A stretch of 64,000 nucleotides of DNA from positions 16,103,915 to 16,167,914 of the forward strand of contig OZ024857.1 in NCBI GenBank assembly GCA_964017155.1, given 5' to 3'. The notes beneath the pieces were generated by a model. It was given only the letters and a program-made list of their open reading frames with translations, was not told where the DNA came from and searched no databases. The position numbers and the translations under genes were made by a program. Source of the DNA: Oasisia sp. SBJ-2009 (taxonomy: Eukaryota; Annelida; Polychaeta; Sabellida; Siboglinidae). Positions 22,975 to 64,000 of the stretch are shown one piece after another (the first letter of the stretch is position 1; the number at the start of each line of letters is the position of its first letter).

Positions 22975-23180
22975 ATGGATAAAGAGACGAACAGGTTTAC
23001 GTGTTGGATAAAAGAAGCCATCTGGATTAGGAAGACGGAACCAACTATGAACAGAGACGAGGGGGGCTACAGACTAAGTCAGGTGTAGGACAGTCTGCTC
23101 GCCATGCCATCTAGCGAGCAGTGACCACTGAACATTCAGTTCCTGAAGAAGGCCGCCGATGGTGGTCGAAACGTAGAAGT
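22975..23180 (+). mobile_element. Penelope-like element remnant (GIY-YIG C-terminus and 3'UTR)
   Basis: One frame reads KEAIWIRKTEPTMNRDEGGY, RLSQV, a TAG, then DSLLAMPSSEQ and stop, like the end of GIY-YIG endonuclease domains of Penelope-like elements. The following CCTGAAGAAGGCCGCCGATG then GTGGTCGAAACGT matches the 3' non-coding motif commonly found after such ORFs. Everything upstream is lost or unrecognisable. It lies in the tail-to-tail interval between IMMP1L and the ABTB2-like gene. Confidence 0.65.
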
Positions 23181-23892
23181 AAGTAGAACATTACTAGTTG
23201 TGTAATTATGAAATTTGCTTGGAATAAAGCCCATCTTGAATACAAGGTTTTTATTCAATAAAAAATGTGTACAAAACTACATACTATAGTTAACCCCACT
23301 TTACAGCCACCTCAGTATTAAGGCCAACCTGGAAGAGTGCATTATTTCTATAAGAGAAAAAAAGAATAGGAAATGAGTCGACCCAAGTCTCAAATTATTT
23401 TCATTTTATTCTATATACAATATATATTAATACATGAAATACAAACAGACATATATAATACAACTGACAACAGATGATGAAATACATTAATATACATTAA
23501 TATTTTGCTAGTCATTGGCAATGTGTTTACTTGGAAATGTATTTTCATAGTTTATTTCATATGATAACCAGTCTGTCCTATCTAGAAATAAAACTGTACA
23601 TATACATAAAGGTGCACAAAAACCAACTTAAGACAACATTAAATTAAAAAGTCTAACCAGAAAGATGACATACAGGCAATGATTAACAACAAATACACAG
23701 CAATTTGGATAATTGCCAGTTTCATACGAGACCCCAATTTTATTAATAAAATTGTTGATATAAAAAATAACACATTTTAGTGTTTATTGCTGGACTGCAA
23801 CCACTGTCAGAAACTTAAAAAAATACAGGCCAATAATTAATATGATGTAAAATGGATTTTACTTTTTTAAAGTGAGGTTCCACTGATCTGTT

Positions 23893-23898
23893 TTTATT
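23893..23898 (-). promoter_or_regulatory. Possible poly(A) signal of the ABTB2-like gene
   Basis: AATAAA on the minus strand about 845 nt after the stop codon. It is the nearest canonical hexamer I noticed downstream. If it is used, the 45-bp array at 24421-24680 lies inside the 3'UTR. Position only; no other support. Confidence 0.3.
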
Positions 23899-24420
23899 GT
23901 TCACACTTTCTGTGTATTGTTAAACTGTCATCTTTTACACCATCTCCAAACTGTCTATTAAATATGATTTTGTTTTGTATGGATGTCATTTTTAAACGAC
24001 TCGGATATTGTACATACTATTAAATTCGGTGTTACAATGTCCGTAATGCAATCATTCATAACTACTATACATTCCTGTAACACATTTACCAAAAAATAAT
24101 GTAAATTTCCCTTGTGGTGGCAGCATTTTTACACCGAGAAAGAAGCCAACTTGCAAGACTAAATTAAAATGTGGAAATTGTTATACATTCTGTACTCTTC
24201 AGGAAATACTGATTAAGACATTCTATAATTCTTATACTTGATAGCATTGCACAAGCCCTTGACCTTTCAACGTCACCCTTTGTGTCCTCTTAACATGCCA
24301 TATCGTTACCGACAGCACAGAACTCCAATACAATAACTTTTGAATAAAGTGTTGATTACATTTGTTGGTCTCCATAAATTTTCTGCATGCAAAGTTTTTG
24401 CAAACATTGGTACATTGTAC

Positions 24421-24680
24421 TGCATATTTGTTTCCAACCAACAATTATATAGCAGTACCACATACTGCATATTTGTTTCCAACCAACAATTATATAGCAG
24501 TACCACATACTGCATATTTGTTTCCAACCAACAATTATATAACAGTACCACATACTGCATATTTGTTTCCAACCAACAATTATATAATAGTACCACATAC
24601 TGCATATTTGTTTCCAACCAACAATTATATAACAGTACCACATACTGCATATTTGTTTCCAGCCAACAATTGTATAACGC
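24421..24680. repeat. 45-bp tandem array just after the ABTB2-like stop codon
   Basis: Nearly six copies of a 45-bp unit containing TGCATATTTGTTTCCAACCA then ACAATTATATAGCAGTACCA, with few differences between copies. It starts about 65 nt downstream of the stop, so it probably lies in the 3'UTR. The unit is a multiple of three, so frames stay open by length alone. Confidence 0.92.
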
Positions 24681-24742
24681 TATAGAGCTGAACTGTACAT
24701 TTTGTTGTATCTGCACTGGATAACGACTGTCCACTGTCGTAA

Positions 24743-59207
<34,465 letters not shown>

Positions 59208-60721
59208 TTATATTTGGTTCTTTGATCAAAAGTGACAAGGACAAAAACGTTGACACTTTCTACAGATAATTCCCTGCATTGGGTTTTTCATTGGCTCAAA
59301 CGTCAGAGCGTCAAACAACAGAGAAATTATTTTGCATAATCTGACACTTTGATTGTGATATAAAAGAAGTCCACTTCCAGCGTCTGTATCCGCAGAATGT
59401 GCTCACTGGACCATGCATAAAACTGGCCACAGTTGGGTGAGTTTCTTTCAATTACTCCTGGTCCCGCTGTTATTCGCACCTGTTCGCACCTGCAAGATGA
59501 TTAAAACAAGAGTTTATGACACAATCAATCAAACATCTCACATCGTCTGCAAGGAATAAAATCATAAAAGGCCACTGCGAGCCACCTGACGCCATCTTTG
59601 TAGGAGGCAGACTCACCTTCAGCCGGCACCAGTGAAGGTCATGTGACAGTACTACTAGTACGCCGACAACTGAATCGTTTCAAGCATATCAAAAGAATTA
59701 TTTGGTTGCAAAGTTTAAGAATAGCGAAAGAGAGAATGAAATTGCAATATAATAATTAAAACATATATAAGGAAGTACTGTCACCTTATGGTTACCTTCC
59801 TAATACAGTCACCTTGGAATTAAGACCATACAAGGACAGTCCCAAATTATTTCTGTAAAGAGATTAGTCCTACTAATGTGGTCACCTCTCCAATCAGGTC
59901 AGCTTTGTCCAGTACCAAGAGTGACCATGACACAGTGTACAATGACATTTGCCTGTTTGTTCTCATGGCAGATTATAAATTATTTATGACTGAAAATGTA
60001 TCTAGACATACTAAAAAGAGACACAACAGTTATGTAACTATAACTACATAAACAAATGATTAACTCTCCATGCATGAATGGCTGCCTTTTCTGATTACAA
60101 TCTGGGTGAGAAGTACTCTGCCTACTATTTCAAATCTCTCCAAAATAAAAAACTTTATTTACCCCTATGTTATTTCTAAGAACTGCATTAATAATTAATC
60201 TAGTCGGCACCAGTTGGTCTGATAAGAAATGACGAGGCAGACAAGAGGACTACATTTCAAAACCGATACTGTTCAAACCACAAGTCAACACCTTCCATTT
60301 TGCAGAAGTAGACCTAAGAACATGTGACTGTTACACCGCGTGGGTCGGCCATAAACCACCCTGGTACCTGGCCAGCAGAGCGCCGCTATCTCCACACGAG
60401 TTCTTTGTAACTGTTTTAATGGCATCCACGGCGACGCCTCGGTCTAGAGTAGAGGGTTTGGTCACTTACTGATACATTTGATCACACAATGACACTTGGC
60501 GGGTAGAAAAACAACTTCAAAGAGTCGCAGCGTATAATTGCAGTTCGGCTGACTTTGTACCTGTGTTTGGGGGTAAGGGGGTGGAACGAGGGGGTGTCAA
60601 GATACCCCGTCTAGGTGTCGCCTTATGGGAGTGGTAACGCTGCCCGCATTGGTGTTCATGTTTTAAGTATCACATGACATCCAAAGTGCACACATATGAC
60701 ATAGATCTACATTCAACATTC

Positions 60722-60829
60722 GGGGCATTCCATGTCAAATCAACCAAGAACTTACATGACTGTCTTCGATTTTGAAGACAGTCGTGTATATTTCACCCTG
60801 TTTTTGATTGATTTGACATGGAATGCCCT
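60722..60829. mobile_element. Small foldback element upstream of the ABTB2-like gene
   Basis: The terminal inverted repeat GGGCATTCCATGTCAAATCAA faces its reverse complement at the right end. A second hairpin, GACTGTCTTC/GAAGACAGTC, sits in the centre. ATTC occurs at both flanks (60718-60721 and 60830-60833), a possible 4-bp duplication. 108 bp. Confidence 0.6.
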
Positions 60830-61495
60830 ATTCATGGAAACAACATCTAATATAGAGCTGGATGAAGTTACAGAGAAGATTTAGGAAAGAAAGCTGAGAT
60901 TTGCTGGGTGCTGTGATAGCCACATACAGAGTTTTACAGACACACTGACAAACTGGCATCTACCCAGGTGCCAAGTCTACCACTTGGTGGCACAACTCAC
61001 TGCAGGTTATCCCATGGTCTGCTGCTTTATTGCTCAAGTCTACTGGCAGACCAATATTTCATGGCTTAACAAATAATTCACTTTGAATCAAAACATTCTG
61101 TTTACCAGGTAATCAACTTTTCACATTGACAATGCACTGATTTAAAATAAATTATATACTCTAAAATTTAAAACATTATTAGATTTTCTGCATGGTTAGA
61201 TGGTTAGATACTCATTCATCACCATCTCATGATGAACAAACATCTCATGCAACATTACAAGGTAACTCTACAGCAAAGACCAGTACATAGAAGAGCAAGT
61301 CGGGACAGACTCGTTTTGTGAAGTGATAACATATGCTGGAGCCAGAAGACAGATGCACAGACATGGGACAGCTCACTGAGGCTTGTAGAGTTTGACAACA
61401 CGGGCCACAGGGGAGAAATAAATATGGAATTAACATATGTGAATGCCATGCAAAATGCAAACACTGTGTGCATGGTATTATCCAACATTATGCAT

Positions 61496-61735
61496 GGATG
61501 GGTGGATGGATGGATGGGTGGGTGGGTGGGTGGGTGGATGGATGGATGGATGGATGGATGGATGGATGGATGGATGGATGGATGGATGGATGGATGGATG
61601 GATGGATGGATGGATGGATGGATGGATGGATGGATGGATGGATGGATGGATGGATGGATGGATGGATGGATGGATGGATGGATGGATGGATGGATGGATG
61701 GATGGATGGATGGATGGATGGATGGATGGATGGAT
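61496..61735. repeat. (GGAT)n microsatellite
   Basis: About 240 bp, almost perfect, with GGGT variants near the left end. Produces long but meaningless open frames on both strands. Confidence 0.96.
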
Positions 61736-61912
61736 GATGTTTATTTCCAAGTGGATAATACAAAGAAAAGTACACTCAGTATGCAATAACATAACATACC
61801 ATTACTGTTACTTTGTATTCTATCTTGTAATTCTGATTACAATTACTGTGTTTTAGTTTGAAAAGGGCATAGCGCTTTACAAGTCACATGATTTCTGCAC
61901 CAATCACAAAAT

Positions 61913-61934
61913 TGTATTGTATTGTATTGTATTA
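61913..61934. repeat. (TTGTA)n short tandem repeat
   Basis: Four units of TTGTA. Confidence 0.9.
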
Positions 61935-63042
61935 TCTTTCACATAATATGTTTTACTATTACTGTGTTGTTGTTGTTGAATAAACTTTCATTCATTCATA
62001 AACACACAATTATAAATGGAAATAGGTGGAGGCAGAAGTCTGTACGTATAAGTCACTTCCTCCAACATTATCACCACTTGTGTAACAAGAAACTTATAAC
62101 AACATTGACCTATAGAAAGTAATATGATTCATATTAGAAATTACATTTATATATATACGCACATATAATCATCATTTCTGTTTTACATGTGTGCCTTGTG
62201 TTTATTAAGTAACAATTGCTTAAATTGTTTGGGGTGAATTTTAACTGTAGCCATTGAGTTACATAATTTTACAGCATAAATTTAATTATATTGATATACT
62301 CATACAGATCTTTATGTTGTGTGCGCACATATTTGTTTCATTTGTTTACTTTGACGCATCAAATGCATTGAATCGTGGTTAGCAGGAAATAATTCTTAAA
62401 GGTTATACTCATTATGAAGACAGTCAGTCAATGCTTTATTCCCATAATGATTCATTTCTATTCAGCCTCATCGACACTCTATGCCTGATCTGTCTAAGCA
62501 CACAACCTATTAGTAAAACCACATTTTCACAAGGGGTAGGGCACCCGCTGTGGGACATATCATCCTGGACATTCAACCCCACAAAGAAGCCACAACGGTT
62601 TTCATCAGCTGAATTTTCCCCATGAGACAGCATAATTGTCACCGCAATTATCCAGCCTGGTGGGAGACAACAATAAACCGGGACATACCCCCTAGGGGGC
62701 GTGGGGGCACGGGTCCGTGAAAACGTGTCCACAGGAACAGTTATTAGAAGTGACACAGACACACAGTGTGAGGGTCGGTGAGATGGTAGACGTTGGGTTT
62801 CTGGTAATAAGCTTCGGTTGAAGTGTAAAGACATGCTGGTCTGTCTACCAGGCACCTGGCCCAGCAACACACTGGCTGACAAATTAGGACTGGTTTACAC
62901 ATCGGCTGACATAAGACTGGTCTGTGTGATTTCCTGTTTCATAGCTTCAATAAATACATGTTTACAATAGCACCAGTATCGCGTACCAGGGCCAAGATTT
63001 TCAGGAGTAACACAAGGATAGTCTGTTAACAGAACACTTGAC

Positions 63043-64000
63043 ACACTGTCTACTACAGACTACACACTGTCCATCACAGACTACACACTGTCCACCACAG
63101 ACTACACGCTGTCCACCACAGACTACACGCTGTCCATCACAGACTACACACTGTCCACCACAGACTACACACTGTCCACCACAGACTACACACTGTCCAC
63201 CACAGACTACACACTGTCCATCACAGACTACACACTGTCCCCCACAGACTACACACTGTCCATCACAGACTACACACTGTCCACCACAGACTACACACTG
63301 TCCCCCACAGACTACACACTGTCCCCCACAGACTACACACTGTCCATCACAGACTACACACTGTCCACCACAGACTACACACTGTCCATCACAGACTACA
63401 CACTGTCCATCACAGACTACACACTGTCCCCCACAGACTACACACTGTCCATCACAGACTACACACTGTCCACCACAGACTACACACTGTCCATCACAGA
63501 CTACACACTGTCCATCACAGACTACACACTGTCCACCACAGACTACACACTGTCCACCACAGACTACACACTGTCCACCACAGACTACACACTGTCCATC
63601 ACAGACTACACACTGTCCATCACAGACTACACACTGTCCCCCACAGACTACACACTGTCCCCCACAGACTACACACTGTCCCCCACAGACTACACACTGT
63701 CCATCACAGACTACACACTGTCCACCACAGACTACACACTGTCCATCACAGACTACACACTGTCCATCACAGACTACACACTGTCCACCACAGACTACAC
63801 ACTGTCCATCACAGACTACACACTGTCCACCACAGACTACACACTGTCCACCACAGACTACACACTGTCTACCACAGACTACACGCTGTCCACCACAGAC
63901 TACACACTGTCCATCACAGACTACACACTGTCCATCACAGACTACACACTGTCTACCACAGACTACATGCTGTCCACCACAGCCTACACGCTGTCCATCA
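63043..64000. repeat. 21-bp minisatellite running off the window end
   Basis: About 45 contiguous units of TCCATCACAGACTACACACTG. Variation is concentrated at bases 4-6 (ATC, ACC, CCC, ACT) plus occasional CACGCTG or CATGCTG. All three forward frames are open throughout. The array continues past base 64000. Confidence 0.95.

Larger units (their letters stand above)
21942..24420. other. Tail-to-tail interval between the two genes
   Basis: Contains the IMMP1L poly(A) signal candidate, a decayed SINE fragment, the Penelope-like remnant and, toward the right, the presumed 3'UTR of the minus-strand gene. No other gene is seen. Confidence 0.6.
59208..63042. other. Upstream flank of the ABTB2-like gene
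   Basis: A CCAAT motif on the minus strand lies near 59291. A TATAAAAG on the plus strand near 59358 faces away from the gene. A CG-containing stretch at 60300-60660 and another at about 62510-62720 have ordinary complexity and could be regulatory. The foldback element (60722-60829) and (GGAT)n array are here. No gene was recognised. Confidence 0.4.

Noticed and set aside
24421..24680. CRISPR array
   Set aside because: The 45-bp units are contiguous with no unique spacers, and the DNA is from an animal with spliced genes.
61424..61856. Trp/Met/Asp- or Ile/His/Pro-repeat proteins
   Set aside because: Translations of a (GGAT)n microsatellite on both strands.
62436..62882. 148-codon minus-strand ORF
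   Set aside because: No domain, no splice context and mixed composition. The region also looks like ordinary non-coding DNA with possible regulatory motifs.

Overview
This is animal nuclear DNA. It has AT-rich intergenic and intronic sequence, many dinucleotide and tetranucleotide microsatellites, GT-AG introns of about 0.4 to 13 kb, and a dense mix of LINEs, a tRNA-derived SINE family, a Penelope-like remnant and inverted-repeat DNA transposons. The repeat mixture and gene structures suggest a marine invertebrate (deuterostome or lophotrochozoan), but nothing in the window settles the phylum.

Two complete protein-coding genes can be assembled exon by exon, and they face each other tail to tail. 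On the + strand, 18390-21941 is a five-exon IMMP1L orthologue (mitochondrial inner membrane protease subunit 1, 161 aa). On the - strand, 59207-24743 is a 19-exon, 1074-aa ankyrin-repeat/BTB protein of the ABTB2/BTBD11 family. Every junction is GT-AG and keeps frame. The two stop codons are about 2.8 kb apart. A Penelope-like remnant and a decayed SINE piece lie between them.

Layout: 1-7048 holds no confident gene. It contains (TA)n, a roughly 1.5-kb TA-flanked inverted-repeat element (3547-5066), a SINE (6161-6450), and weak traces of a retroelement ORF and a possible minus-strand first exon. 7049-14580 is a three-level nest. A TTAA-flanked DNA transposon carrying a THAP-like remnant was hit by a CR1/L2-type LINE with an SGNH-esterase ORF1. 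That LINE was then hit by an RTE-type LINE inside its endonuclease gene, with a clean 13-bp target duplication. 14581-18389 holds a CG-rich block with a CRE palindrome, a tRNA-derived SINE head and a 382-bp TTAA-flanked MITE. 18390-24742 is IMMP1L plus the tail-to-tail interval. 24743-59207 is the ABTB2-like gene. Its introns hold a hAT-type MITE with an 8-bp target duplication, a CCCAGCAAACAA element, an RTE tail with a 13-bp target duplication, two SINEs, a coding-like foldback hairpin, an inverted-duplication palindrome and several satellite arrays. 59208-64000 is the upstream side. It has a small foldback element, a (GGAT)n array and a 21-bp minisatellite that runs off the window end.

The two genes have no evident functional link: one is a mitochondrial protease, the other a probable BTB-type adaptor. 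No wholly new system was found. The most notable structures are the nested transposon, the set of TTAA-flanked elements, and the repeat arrays placed at splicing-relevant or 3'UTR positions of the ABTB2-like gene.
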